Source: Microbacterium sp. nov. GSS16
GTDB taxonomy: Bacteria; Actinomycetota; Actinomycetes; Actinomycetales; Microbacteriaceae
Direction of reading: 5' to 3'
DNA length: 64,000 nt
NCBI RefSeq assembly: GCF_028198145.1
Contig: NZ_CP116338.1
Span: forward strand, 62,001-126,000
The translations under genes and the position numbers were made by a program. Numbering within the stretch: position 1 is the stretch's first letter; the number at the start of each line of letters is the position of its first letter. Under the pieces are notes generated by a model, which did not search any database, was not told the DNA's origin, and saw nothing but the letters and a program-made list of their open reading frames with translations. Below are positions 54,294 through 62,418 of this stretch, one piece after another.

Positions 54294-56780
54294 TCAGAGC
54301 TTGCTGATGGGAGCGATCTTGATGAGCAGCTTCTTCTGTCCCGCCGAGTCGAAGCGCACGTGCGCGATGCGCTTGGCGCCCTCGCCGGTCACGGCCTCGA
54401 TGCGCCCCTCGCCGAAGTCGTCGTGGCGGATCCGGTCGCCTGCCGCCAGCTCCAGATCGCCGTTGTCGCGCACCTTGCCGGTGACCTTGTTCGGGAAGCG
54501 GTCCATCGCCGTCGACAGCGGCTTCAGGCCGCCGCCCTTGGGCAGCGGCCTCGGCCCGCCGTCGGACAGCCTCGAGGACCCGCTTCCGCCGCCGAAGCCA
54601 CCTGGGCGCCGCGCGTTCAACGCACGAGACTGCATCCCGCCGCGGGAGTTCACATCTCCGGGCGACTGGCGCCAGTCGATGAGATCGCCCGGGATCTCCT
54701 GCAGGAACCTGCTGGGCATCGCCACCGAGACCTCGCCGAACTGCGCGCGCGTCATCGCCAGAGACAGGTGCAGGCGCTTGCGGGCTCGGGTGATGCCGAC
54801 GTAGAACAGGCGGCGCTCCTCCTGCGGCCCGCCGGGCTCACCCGCAGAGATGCGATGCGGGATGAGGTCCTCCTCGACACCGGTCACGAAGACCGCGTCA
54901 TACTCCAGCCCCTTGGCGGTGTGCATCGTCATCATCGACACCGAGCCGGACTCGTCGTCGAGATCGTCGGCGTCGGATACGAGAGCCACCTCGGTGAGGA
55001 AGTCGGCGATCGCGCCGTCGGGGTTGTTGCGGGCGAAGTCGCGCGCGACGGCCACGAACTCGTCGAGGTTCTCGAGCCTCGCCTCGTCTTGCGGGTCGCG
55101 GCTGACGCGCAGCATCTCGAAGTAGCCGCTGCCGTTGAGCAGCACCGTGAGCCCCTCGGCGACCGAGGTCGCGGGCGGCACCTCGCCGGACGACGGGGTG
55201 AGGATCTCGGCTGCCTCGTTCAGCACCGCGTCGAGCTGCGTGATCGCCGCCTGGATCTTCGGTCCCACGCCCAGCAGCGGGGCGTTGCGCAGCGCATCGC
55301 GGAAGCTGAGCCCGTTCTCGTCAGCGAAGCGCGCGATCGCGGTCTCGGTGACGTCGCCGATCCCACGCCGTGGTCTGTTCAGGATGCGGCGCACCGCCAT
55401 CTCATCGGCCGGGTTCGCCACGGCGACGAGGTACGCGAGGGCGTCTTTGATCTCAGCGCGCTCGTAGAACTTGGTGCCGCCCATGATCTTGTAGGGCACG
55501 GCCGAGCGGATGAAGATCTCCTCCAGCGCGCGCGACTGCGAGTTGGTCCGGTAGAAGACGGCCATCTCGGAGTACGGGATGCCCGCGCGGCGCAGCGCCT
55601 CGACCTCGTCGGCGACGAACTGGGCCTCATCGTGCTGCGAGTAACCGGTGAAGCCCACGATCTTCTCGCCGGGGCCGCGGTCGCTCCACAGGTTCTTCGC
55701 CTTGCGATCGAAGTTGTTACCGATCACGGCGTTCGCCGCCGACAGGATGTTCTGCGTCGACCGGTAGTTCTGCTCGAGCAGCACGACCTTGGCGCCGGGG
55801 AAGTCGCGCTCGAATTCGCTGATGTTGCGGATGTCGGCGCCGCGGAAGGCGTAGATGGACTGATCGGAATCGCCGACCACCGTGAGCGACGCCCCCTCGG
55901 CATCAGCGGCACTCTGGGCCCCTGAGCGTGCCGAAGGGTCCGGCTCGAAAATCATCATGCCGTTCATCTCGAAGGCATCCGCCTCGGCGCTCGCTCCCGA
56001 GACCGGGCGGGTCAGCTCGTGGATCAGCGCGTACTGCGCGTGGTTCGTGTCCTGGTACTCGTCGACGAGGATGTGCCGGAAACGACGGCGGTACACGTCG
56101 GCGACGTGGGGGAAGGCGCGGAACAGGTAGACGGTCTGGCCGATGAGGTCGTCGAAGTCGAATGCGTTGGCCTTCTGCAGCGCGCGCTGGTAGTCGGCGA
56201 AGATGTCGGCGAACTTGCGCTCGGCCGGGTCGCTCAGGTTCGCCTGGCGGGCGAAGCCCTCAGCATCCGTCAGCTCGTTCTTCAGCTTCGAGATGCGCGA
56301 CTGCACCGCGCCGGGCGTGAGGCCGAACGCATCGGCGTCGTGTTCTTTGACGAGCCTCTTCAGCAGCGCACGCGAGTCGCCCGAGTCGTAGATCGTGAAC
56401 GACTTGGTGAAGCCGAACTGCTCGGCCTCACGCCTCAGGATCCGCACGCAGGCGGAGTGGAACGTCGAGATCCACATGCCGCGAGCCACGTCGCCCACGA
56501 GACCCGAGACGCGCTCACGCATCTCGGCCGCCGCCTTGTTGGTGAACGTGATCGCCAGGATCTGGCTCGGCCACGCCTCACGCTGACGCAGCAGCAGGGC
56601 GATCCGGCGGGTGAGCACGCTCGTCTTCCCCGATCCGGCACCGGCGACGATCAGCAGCGCGCTGCCGCGGTGGGTCACCGCCTCGAGCTGCTGCGGATTG
56701 AGCCCGGCGAGCAGCTCGTCGCGGCCGTCGGAGGGGTGGGGGCCGGAGGATGCGGGGACGATGAGAGGGGCGTCGGTCAT
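54294..56780 (-). CDS. pcrA: ATP-dependent DNA helicase PcrA/UvrD
   Basis: An 828-residue superfamily 1A helicase. Motif I is AGAGSGKT (46-53), Ia LAITFTNKAAAEM, II VDEYQDTNHAQY (239-250), III GDSDQSIYAFRGAD (303-316), IV LEQNYRSTQNIL, V MTMHTAKGLEYDAVF and VI LFYVGITRARKRL. A Gly/Ser-rich linker leads to the C-terminal Tudor-like domain (GDRIRHDDFGEGRIEAV). It unwinds DNA in repair and removes RecA and RNA polymerase. Between motifs II and III an insert of about 35 residues (260-296) includes DPSARSGA, encoded by a dispersed repeat element. Otherwise it is complete. Confidence 0.97.
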   Translation of the reverse strand: MTDAPLIVPASSGPHPSDGRDELLAGLNPQQLEAVTHRGSALLIVAGAGSGKTSVLTRRIALLLRQREAWPSQILAITFTNKAAAEMRERVSGLVGDVARGMWISTFHSACVRILRREAEQFGFTKSFTIYDSGDSRALLKRLVKEHDADAFGLTPGAVQSRISKLKNELTDAEGFARQANLSDPAERKFADIFADYQRALQKANAFDFDDLIGQTVYLFRAFPHVADVYRRRFRHILVDEYQDTNHAQYALIHELTRPVSGASAEADAFEMNGMMIFEPDPSARSGAQSAADAEGASLTVVGDSDQSIYAFRGADIRNISEFERDFPGAKVVLLEQNYRSTQNILSAANAVIGNNFDRKAKNLWSDRGPGEKIVGFTGYSQHDEAQFVADEVEALRRAGIPYSEMAVFYRTNSQSRALEEIFIRSAVPYKIMGGTKFYERAEIKDALAYLVAVANPADEMAVRRILNRPRRGIGDVTETAIARFADENGLSFRDALRNAPLLGVGPKIQAAITQLDAVLNEAAEILTPSSGEVPPATSVAEGLTVLLNGSGYFEMLRVSRDPQDEARLENLDEFVAVARDFARNNPDGAIADFLTEVALVSDADDLDDESGSVSMMTMHTAKGLEYDAVFVTGVEEDLIPHRISAGEPGGPQEERRLFYVGITRARKRLHLSLAMTRAQFGEVSVAMPSRFLQEIPGDLIDWRQSPGDVNSRGGMQSRALNARRPGGFGGGSGSSRLSDGGPRPLPKGGGLKPLSTAMDRFPNKVTGKVRDNGDLELAAGDRIRHDDFGEGRIEAVTGEGAKRIAHVRFDSAGQKKLLIKIAPISKL
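55918..55938. repeat. Dispersed GAGCxTGCCGAAGGG element inside pcrA
   Basis: The word CCCCTGAGCGTGCCGAAGGG lies in frame in the pcrA insert between helicase motifs II and III and encodes part of DPSARSGA. It is related to copies near 11530, 34941 and 48186. Confidence 0.6.
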
Positions 56781-56851
56781 GGCACTTCGAGTCTATTCGG
56801 GGCGTCCGACACCGGGGTACGCTCGGAGCGAGCGGAGAGGACGGTGCCGAG

Positions 56852-57250
56852 ATGATGACCGAGTTGAGCGAGCAGGAGTGCCGGGAGCTGCTCAGGGCGA
56901 CGACCGTGGGGAGGGTCGGATTCGTGGCGGATGCCCGGGTGCAGATCATTCCGGTGAACTATCTCGTCGACGGAGATGACGTGGTCATCCGAACCGCGCC
57001 GTCCGGCCTGCTCAGCGCGTTGACGCAGAGCACCCTCCAGGTGGCCTTCGAGGTGGATCATCATGATGACCTCGCAGGCTCCGGCTGGAGCGTTCTGCTC
57101 GGCGGCGCGATCTCGGAGATGACCGACGAAGAGCTGGCGGCCGTGCCGGGCGCCTCGCGGCGCAGCCCCTGGGCAGAGGGCGACAGGTCGCTGCCGCTGC
57201 GGTTCACGCCGAGCTCGATCTCCGGCCGACGGGTGCGTCGCGCTCGCTGA
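56852..57250 (+). CDS. Pyridoxamine 5'-phosphate oxidase-like flavin-binding protein
   Basis: A 132-residue protein of the split-barrel fold: LSEQECRELLRATTVGRVGF, IIPVNYLVDGDDVVIRTAPS and VAFEVDHHDDLAGSGWSVLL. These match the Pyridox_ox_2/PNPOx-like family, whose members bind FMN, F420 or heme. Which cofactor and substrate apply is not clear. The ATG at 56852 is followed by a second ATG; either may be used. It is divergent from pcrA and convergent with an ABC permease gene. Confidence 0.85.
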   Translation: MMTELSEQECRELLRATTVGRVGFVADARVQIIPVNYLVDGDDVVIRTAPSGLLSALTQSTLQVAFEVDHHDDLAGSGWSVLLGGAISEMTDEELAAVPGASRRSPWAEGDRSLPLRFTPSSISGRRVRRAR

Positions 57251-57292
57251 GCCGGTCGCTCGGCTCCTCTGATCGGGGCGGCGCGATGACCC

Positions 57293-58312
57293 TCACGCGA
57301 TGCGCGTGCCGGGAGGAAGTCGCCGCGCGGGCGTGCGCGTGCGCGACCAGGCGCCGGCGAAGAGACCGCCCGCGATCACCAGCTGGATGCCGAGCCCGAC
57401 GAACCAGCTCGGCGCGGTGCCGCGCATCTGCTCTTCGGGCGTGGGCGATGTCTGAGGGCCGCCGGCCTCGCACGGATCCCAGCGCTGCGGCTCGGGCCGC
57501 ACCTGCGTGATGCGAACGCCGTACTTCACCTGCCCGAACAGGTCCTGCGGGTAGCCGTCGACGAACGGGGTGGGCGTGGCGTCGGCCAGCACGACGAACG
57601 GGTTCGCCGCGAGGAAGCCCCAGACCAGATCGAATCGCGGCTGCTCGTAGGTGTACTCCTGCCACTCGTCGCAGATCGGCTCGCCCGATTCGTCCCACAT
57701 GCGCTCCTGCTGCGTGAACTCGGTGCGCAGCGCCGCTCCCCCGAGACCGAAGGCGATGAGCGTGCCGATGACCAGTGCCGCGACCACGAGGTAGGTGGCG
57801 GCGATCGAGAACAGCGGGCGCGCGATGAGCCCGCTCAGTCCCACGCCCATCGCGGCCACCACGATGGTCTCGGCCAGCAGCACGAGCAGCGAGACGAAGA
57901 ACATTCCCGGTGTGACGCCGCCGCCGAGCATGCCCGCCGCGAGGAAGGGCACGGCGATGAGCAGGAATGCGCACCCGGTCGCAACCGCGGCCAGCAGCTT
58001 GCCCAGCATGATGTCGCCGGTCGTCGCGGCGGTCACCTGGATCGGGGCGAGCGTCGCCGCGTCTCGGTCGCCGTTGATCGCGTTGCCGCTGAGCGTCGGC
58101 GACACGAGCACCACGAGCAGCAGCACGAAGTTGACGATGATCGAGAAGACGCCGGCGCCCGGCAGCTCGTTGTTCGAGAAGATCAGGAACGACAGCGCCG
58201 TGATGCCCAGCAGCAGCACGACGAAGATGCCCAGCAGCACGTACCAGCCCACGCTGCGCAGCCGCTGCGTCAGCTCGAGCCGGGCGATGGTGAGGATGCG
58301 GGATCCGCTCAC
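57293..58312 (-). CDS. ABC-2 type transporter permease (NatB-like)
   Basis: A 339-residue permease with about six helices. It begins RILTIARLELTQRLRSVGWYV, a common start of ABC-2 permeases. A large outside loop after helix V (about residues 185-290) holds two cysteines (EPICDEWQEY; WDPCEAGG) that may form a disulfide. The C-terminus ends with one helix and RRLPPGTRIA. Its start overlaps the ATPase stop by 4 bases. The substrate is unknown. Confidence 0.88.
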   Translation of the reverse strand: MSGSRILTIARLELTQRLRSVGWYVLLGIFVVLLLGITALSFLIFSNNELPGAGVFSIIVNFVLLLVVLVSPTLSGNAINGDRDAATLAPIQVTAATTGDIMLGKLLAAVATGCAFLLIAVPFLAAGMLGGGVTPGMFFVSLLVLLAETIVVAAMGVGLSGLIARPLFSIAATYLVVAALVIGTLIAFGLGGAALRTEFTQQERMWDESGEPICDEWQEYTYEQPRFDLVWGFLAANPFVVLADATPTPFVDGYPQDLFGQVKYGVRITQVRPEPQRWDPCEAGGPQTSPTPEEQMRGTAPSWFVGLGIQLVIAGGLFAGAWSRTRTPARRLPPGTRIA

Positions 58313-59349
58313 GACGCGGCTCCTTCCTGCGGGCTGGCCGGCGGCTGCGGTGCAGCCGTCGACCGCGGTGCAGCCGACGGTGGTGGTGCAGCCGGCGACG
58401 CCGGTGCATCCGGCGGTGGCGGTGCAGTCGGCGGGGTCGGTGCAGCTGATCCCGGATGCCGCAGGGCGAGGAAAGACGCCTCCAGCGCACTCTGCGCCGG
58501 ACCGTACTCCAGAACCGGCACACCGGCGGAGACGAGGGTGCGCAGCGCCTCGACCGCGGCGGTGTCGTCAGAGACGAGGAGCAGGGCGTCACCTCGGTCG
58601 GCGCCCACCTGATCGCGACGCACGCCGAGCGCGTGCGCCACAGCCGTCGGGGCGTCGCCGACGGCGAGCCGCACCCGATAAGTGCGCGCGGCGGGTGCGG
58701 GAGCGGCGGCCACCACCGACCCCGCGACGAGGAACACCGTGTCGTCCACGACCTCTTCGAGCTCTGACAGCACGTGGCTGGAGATGAGGATCGTCGTCCC
58801 CTGTGCCGCGAGGTCGCGCAGCAGCACGCGCAGCTGCACCCGCGCCTCGGGGTCGAGGCCGGACGCCGGCTCGTCGAGCAGCAGCACGCGCGGGCGATGC
58901 ACGAGAGCGCGTGCGAGCCCGAGCTTCTGCTTCTGACCGCGCGACAGCACCCGCGCGGGCGAGGCGGCGTGCTCGGCGAGACCCACGAGGGAGAGCAGCT
59001 CGTCGGCGCGCGATCGGGCCTCCGCCGCCGGCATGTCGTGCAGCCGCGCTGTCGTCACGATGCTCTCCCGTGCCGTCAGCGACGGCCACGCGCCGAGCGT
59101 GTCGGGCATCCAACCCAGCATCCGCCGCACCGCGGCCGGGTCGTCGACCGGGTCGACGCCGTCGATGGTGATGCGACCGGCATCCGGCGCCAGCAGCGAC
59201 GCGAGCATGAGCAGCAGCGTCGTCTTGCCCGCTCCGTTCGGACCGACCAGCCCCGTGACGCGGCCGGGCAGAGCGCGGAAGGTGGCATCGACCACAGCAT
59301 CCACCGACCCGAACGACCGCTTGACCCCCTGCGCGACCACTCCGTCCAT
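58309..59349 (-). CDS. ABC transporter ATP-binding protein with Pro/Ala-rich tail
   Basis: A 346-residue ATPase. Walker A is GPNGAGKTT, the signature LSRGQKQKLGLARAL (LSRGQ in place of LSGGQ) and Walker B VLLLDEPASGLD. After the accessory C-terminal region comes a tail of about 45 residues made almost only of Pro, Ala, Ser and Thr (TPPTAPPPPDAPASPAAPPP). The tail is probably disordered and is encoded by imperfect GCxGGTGCA repeats. TAGGCT sits six bases before the ATG (leaderless). It pairs with the permease gene that overlaps its stop. Confidence 0.9.
   Translation of the reverse strand: MDGVVAQGVKRSFGSVDAVVDATFRALPGRVTGLVGPNGAGKTTLLLMLASLLAPDAGRITIDGVDPVDDPAAVRRMLGWMPDTLGAWPSLTARESIVTTARLHDMPAAEARSRADELLSLVGLAEHAASPARVLSRGQKQKLGLARALVHRPRVLLLDEPASGLDPEARVQLRVLLRDLAAQGTTILISSHVLSELEEVVDDTVFLVAGSVVAAAPAPAARTYRVRLAVGDAPTAVAHALGVRRDQVGADRGDALLLVSDDTAAVEALRTLVSAGVPVLEYGPAQSALEASFLALRHPGSAAPTPPTAPPPPDAPASPAAPPPSAAPRSTAAPQPPASPQEGAAS
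58321..58445. repeat. Imperfect short repeats encoding the Pro/Ala tail
   Basis: Units like GCGGTGCAGCCG recur with changes through this stretch at the 3' end of the ATPase gene and encode AAPxxP-type repeats. Confidence 0.6.
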
Positions 59350-59355
59350 GCCCCG

Positions 59356-59361
59356 AGCCTA
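59356..59361 (-). promoter_or_regulatory. -10 box TAGGCT, leaderless arrangement
   Basis: Minus-strand TAGGCT is followed by six bases and the ATG at 59349. Confidence 0.5.
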
Positions 59362-59426
59362 AGGCAGAGCCGGCAGGATCTGCCCGCCATGGCCCGTCCC
59401 TTGGGCAGAGGTGACAGAATCAGGCC

Positions 59427-59819
59427 ATGCGCACGATCCTCAACATCATCTGGGTCATCTTCGCCGGTTTCTGGCTGTGGCTGGGGTACATCCTGGCCGG
59501 CATCGTGCTGTGCATTCCGATCATCACCATTCCGTGGGCGATCGCGTCGTTCCGCATCGCCGGATACTCGCTGTGGCCGTTCGGACGTCAGGTGGTCGAT
59601 CACTCCAAGGCGGGGCTCGGATCGATCCTCGGCAACATCGTGTGGGTGATCCTGGCGGGCTGGTGGCTCGCCCTCGGCCACATCCTCTCCGGTATCGCGC
59701 TGTGCATCACGATCATCGGCATCCCGATGGGGATCGCCGACTTCAAGCTCGTGCCCGTCTCACTCATGCCGCTCGGCAAGGAGATCGTTCCCAGCCGGGG
59801 CGGGGCGTTCAGGAGCTGA
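59427..59819 (+). CDS. YccF domain membrane protein
   Basis: A 130-residue protein made of two YccF units: NIIWVIFAGFWLWLGYILAG...IPIITIPWAIASFRIAGYSL and NIVWVILAGWWLALGHILSG...ITIIGIPMGIADFKLVPVSL. Each has a helix pair and ends with PFG/PLG, so the gene arose by internal duplication. The family is widespread and its function is not established. Its stop overlaps the end of the convergent phosphodiesterase gene by 11 bp. Confidence 0.92.
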   Translation: MRTILNIIWVIFAGFWLWLGYILAGIVLCIPIITIPWAIASFRIAGYSLWPFGRQVVDHSKAGLGSILGNIVWVILAGWWLALGHILSGIALCITIIGIPMGIADFKLVPVSLMPLGKEIVPSRGGAFRS

Positions 59820-60816
59820 CCGCGGATTCGGCGAAGAACGCAACTCCCAGATCGGGGTGGTCGACGAACACGCCGTCGACACCCGTGTCGGCGATCTCGC
59901 GCCACTCCGCCTCGTAGTCGCCGAACGCCGCCTTGCCGCCCTGGGCGCGGAACCGCGGGTCGAGGAAGGTGTTCTCGGGGCGGCACGTCCAGGTGAACAC
60001 CCGCAGACCGCGCGCGTGCGCGTCGGCGACGATCGTGTTCTCCGGCGTCAGCAGCATCTTCTTGCTGACGCTGATGCCGTCGACCGTGCCGGCGAGCTCG
60101 TCGAGCCCCGCGGGCGTGACCGCGGAAGCGTAGTCAGGCGCATTCCGGCCCTGGGAGCTGACGAGGTCGAACGGTCTGCCGGTCGATTCGATGAGATAGA
60201 TGAAGGATGCCGCGATGCCGGTCTTCTGCAGCCGGTGCAGGATCGTCGACTCGAACGACTCGACGATCAGCGGAAGATCGCCGTCGGCCCAGCCGCCGGC
60301 ACGCAGGTCGCGCTCGATGAGGGGCGCGAGGTCGAGTCCGATGCTGTCGAAGTAGGTCGCGTGCTTGATCTCGAGCACGATGCCGATCTCACGTCCGTGC
60401 TCCTCCGACCCGGCGCGCACGAGGTCGAGCAGGTCGGGAAGGCGCAGAATGGGCTGCCCGTCATCGAATGTGGCGCTGGAGCGTCGGATCTTCGGCAGCC
60501 GCTCGCGGGTGCGCAGGGTCGACAGCTCGGCCCAGGTGAAGTCCTCGGTGAACCAGCCGGTGAGCGAGACCCCGTCGATACGCTTGGTCGTGCGGCGCCC
60601 GGCGAACTCCGGATGATCCGCCACGTCGGTGGTTCCGGAGATCTCGTTTTCGTGCCGCAGCACGAGAACGCCGTCCTTGGTCGCGACGACGTCGGGTTCG
60701 ACGGCATCCACCCCCATCGCCAGAGCGAGTTCGTACGATGATCGGCTGTGCTCGGGGCGGTAGCCGGGGGCACCCCGATGCCCGATGATCAGTGGTCTTC
60801 TCCTGGGCACGCTCAC
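59809..60816 (-). CDS. Glycerophosphodiester phosphodiesterase
   Basis: About 335 residues. The catalytic start is IGHRGAPGYRPEHSRSSYELALAMGVDAVEPDVVATKDGVLVLRHE in outline: HRG, then E...D, then His. Later parts are EIKHATYF, VESFESTIL and GVDGVFVDHPD. No signal peptide is seen, so it probably acts in the cytoplasm on glycerophosphodiesters from lipid turnover. Possible starts are ATG 60837, GTG 60816 and GTG 60810; GTG 60816 is chosen since homology begins just after it, but this is uncertain. It overlaps yccF at the 3' end. Confidence 0.88.
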   Translation of the reverse strand: MSVPRRRPLIIGHRGAPGYRPEHSRSSYELALAMGVDAVEPDVVATKDGVLVLRHENEISGTTDVADHPEFAGRRTTKRIDGVSLTGWFTEDFTWAELSTLRTRERLPKIRRSSATFDDGQPILRLPDLLDLVRAGSEEHGREIGIVLEIKHATYFDSIGLDLAPLIERDLRAGGWADGDLPLIVESFESTILHRLQKTGIAASFIYLIESTGRPFDLVSSQGRNAPDYASAVTPAGLDELAGTVDGISVSKKMLLTPENTIVADAHARGLRVFTWTCRPENTFLDPRFRAQGGKAAFGDYEAEWREIADTGVDGVFVDHPDLGVAFFAESAVSS

Positions 60817-60897
60817 AGCGTAAAGCACCCATTCCATAGGTTGCCGCGAGTATCTTTGAGGAAAGAGATGACCGATCCCTCGGGAGCAGAGGCCACC

Positions 60898-61830
60898 ATG
60901 AGCAATTTCGCATTCAACAACCCGGCGTTCCAGCAGCAGGATCCGCGAAATGTCGCGTCCTATCCCGGTTCGTCTCAGGGCACCTACGCGCCGCCGCCCG
61001 CGCCGGGCGCAGCCGCCGGCACCGCGTCGTTCCAGCACGCGGGAATGGATGCCGCCGCCAACGCGCAGCTGGAGGGCATGTACACCTCGCCGTCCGCAGG
61101 CGCACTCGAGACCGACCGGATGACGGTCGAGGACACGGTCTGGAAGACCGCCGGTCTTTTCGCCATCCTGCTCGTCACCGCCGTCGCCGGCTGGGTGTGG
61201 ACCGCGACGAGCTTCGTCAACTCCGGCGGCAACGCCGACATGACCCCGTGGCTCGTCGGCGCCCTGGGCGGCTTCGTGCTCGCCATGGTCGTCACGTTCA
61301 CCTCGCGCAAGAAGGTGCGCCCCGCGCTCATCTGGGCGTACGCGGCGTTCGAGGGTCTGTTCGTCGGCGCCATCTCGGCCTACTTCGAGATCATCTGGCC
61401 GGGCGTCGTGATGCAGGCGACCCTCGCTACCATCGCCGTCGTCGGCGTCACTCTCGCGCTCTTCGCCAGCGGCAAGGTGCGCGCCAGCGCGAAGATGACC
61501 AAGATCGTCATGATCGCGATGCTGGGCTATCTGGTGTTCTCGGTGCTCAACCTCGTCCTGATGTGGACGGGCGTCCTGCCCGCAGGCCAGGCCTTCGGCC
61601 TCTACAGCGCCGAGGTCTTCGGCATCCCGCTCGGCCTCATCATCGGCGTCCTCGTCGTGTTCATGGCCGCCTACTCGCTGGTGATGGACTTCGACCAGAT
61701 CCAGCAGGGCGTGCGCAACGGCGCTCCCCGCAAGTACGGCTGGCTCGGCGCCTTCGGCATCATGGTGACCGTCGTCTGGCTGTACGTCGAGATCCTGCGC
61801 ATCCTCGCCATCCTGCGCGGAAACGACTGA
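60898..61830 (+). CDS. Bax inhibitor-1 / YccA family membrane protein
   Basis: About 310 residues. A Gln/Pro/Ala-rich cytoplasmic N-terminus (SNFAFNNPAFQQQDP) is followed by seven membrane helices with the BI-1 features AYAAFEGLFVGAISAYFE and the C-terminal MDFDQIQQGVRNGAPRKYGW, including the conserved Asp pair. Bacterial members are pH-sensitive Ca2+ leak channels or modulators of membrane proteases. ATG 60898 has AGAGG ahead; ATG 60868 with GAGGAAAG ahead is a real alternative that would add ten residues. Confidence 0.92.
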   Translation: MSNFAFNNPAFQQQDPRNVASYPGSSQGTYAPPPAPGAAAGTASFQHAGMDAAANAQLEGMYTSPSAGALETDRMTVEDTVWKTAGLFAILLVTAVAGWVWTATSFVNSGGNADMTPWLVGALGGFVLAMVVTFTSRKKVRPALIWAYAAFEGLFVGAISAYFEIIWPGVVMQATLATIAVVGVTLALFASGKVRASAKMTKIVMIAMLGYLVFSVLNLVLMWTGVLPAGQAFGLYSAEVFGIPLGLIIGVLVVFMAAYSLVMDFDQIQQGVRNGAPRKYGWLGAFGIMVTVVWLYVEILRILAILRGND

Positions 61831-61847
61831 TCAGCCGCTGTTTCGCG

Positions 61848-61879
61848 AACGGGCCGCCCTCTTCGGAGGGCGGCCCGTT
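61848..61879 (+). terminator. Terminator after the BI-1/YccA gene
   Basis: AACGGGCCGCCCTC and GAGGGCGGCCCGTT form a perfect 14-bp stem closed by a TTCG tetraloop, 17 bp after the stop. Confidence 0.92.
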
Positions 61880-62005
61880 CCGCGTGTCCGACCGCTTTTA
61901 CCGCATCTGACGGACGTGCACAAGGGTATGCCATACATTCGTAGCGATCGGGCAGGGTTGATGCATCCGGAAACCCCCGGTATCACTCACAGATCGGAGA
62001 CAATC

Positions 62006-62278
62006 ATGGGCTTCCTCGCCTTTCTCCTCCTCGGACTCATCGCCGGTGCGATCGCGAAGCTGATCCTCCCTGGCAAGCAGGGCGGCGGCTGGATCGTCAC
62101 CCTTCTGCTCGGTGTCGTCGGCGCACTGCTCGGCGGCTGGCTCGGCAGCGTCCTGTTCGGCCGTGGCGTCGAAGGCTTCTTCGACCTCGGCAGCTGGCTG
62201 CTGGCGATCGGCGGCTCGATCATCGTGCTGCTGATCTACGGCCTCATCGTCGGCCGCGGCGACCGTCGCCGCGCCTGA
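62006..62278 (+). CDS. GlsB/YeaQ/YmgE family stress-response membrane protein
   Basis: A 90-residue protein with three membrane helices rich in Gly: FLAFLLLGLIAGAIAKLILPG, IVTLLLGVVGALLGGWLGSVLFG and SWLLAIGGSIIVLLIYGLIVG. This is the YeaQ/transglycosylase-associated family, often induced by stress. ATG 62006 has CGGAGA upstream; longer frames lack homology. It is transcribed alone and convergent with guaA. Confidence 0.92.
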   Translation: MGFLAFLLLGLIAGAIAKLILPGKQGGGWIVTLLLGVVGALLGGWLGSVLFGRGVEGFFDLGSWLLAIGGSIIVLLIYGLIVGRGDRRRA

Positions 62279-62289
62279 CGCCGGTATCA

Positions 62290-62329
62290 GCGAATACGGC
62301 CGCTGCCCTCGGGCAGCGGCCGTATTCGC
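62290..62329. terminator. Terminator after the YeaQ-type gene
   Basis: GCGAATACGGCCGCTGCC and GGCAGCGGCCGTATTCGC form a perfect 18-bp stem with a 4-base loop. Confidence 0.92.
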
Positions 62330-62389
62330 GCGTACGGATGCGAGCCGGCCTCGCAGAGAGGACACCGGATCCTGCCGAAGGCGAAACGA

Positions 62390-62417
62390 AGAAGGGGCCG
62401 CTCTCGCGGCCCCTTCT
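62390..62417 (-). terminator. Terminator after guaA
   Basis: AGAAGGGGCCGC and GCGGCCCCTTCT form a perfect 12-bp stem with a 4-base loop, directly after the guaA stop on the minus strand. Confidence 0.9.
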
Positions 62418-62418
62418 C

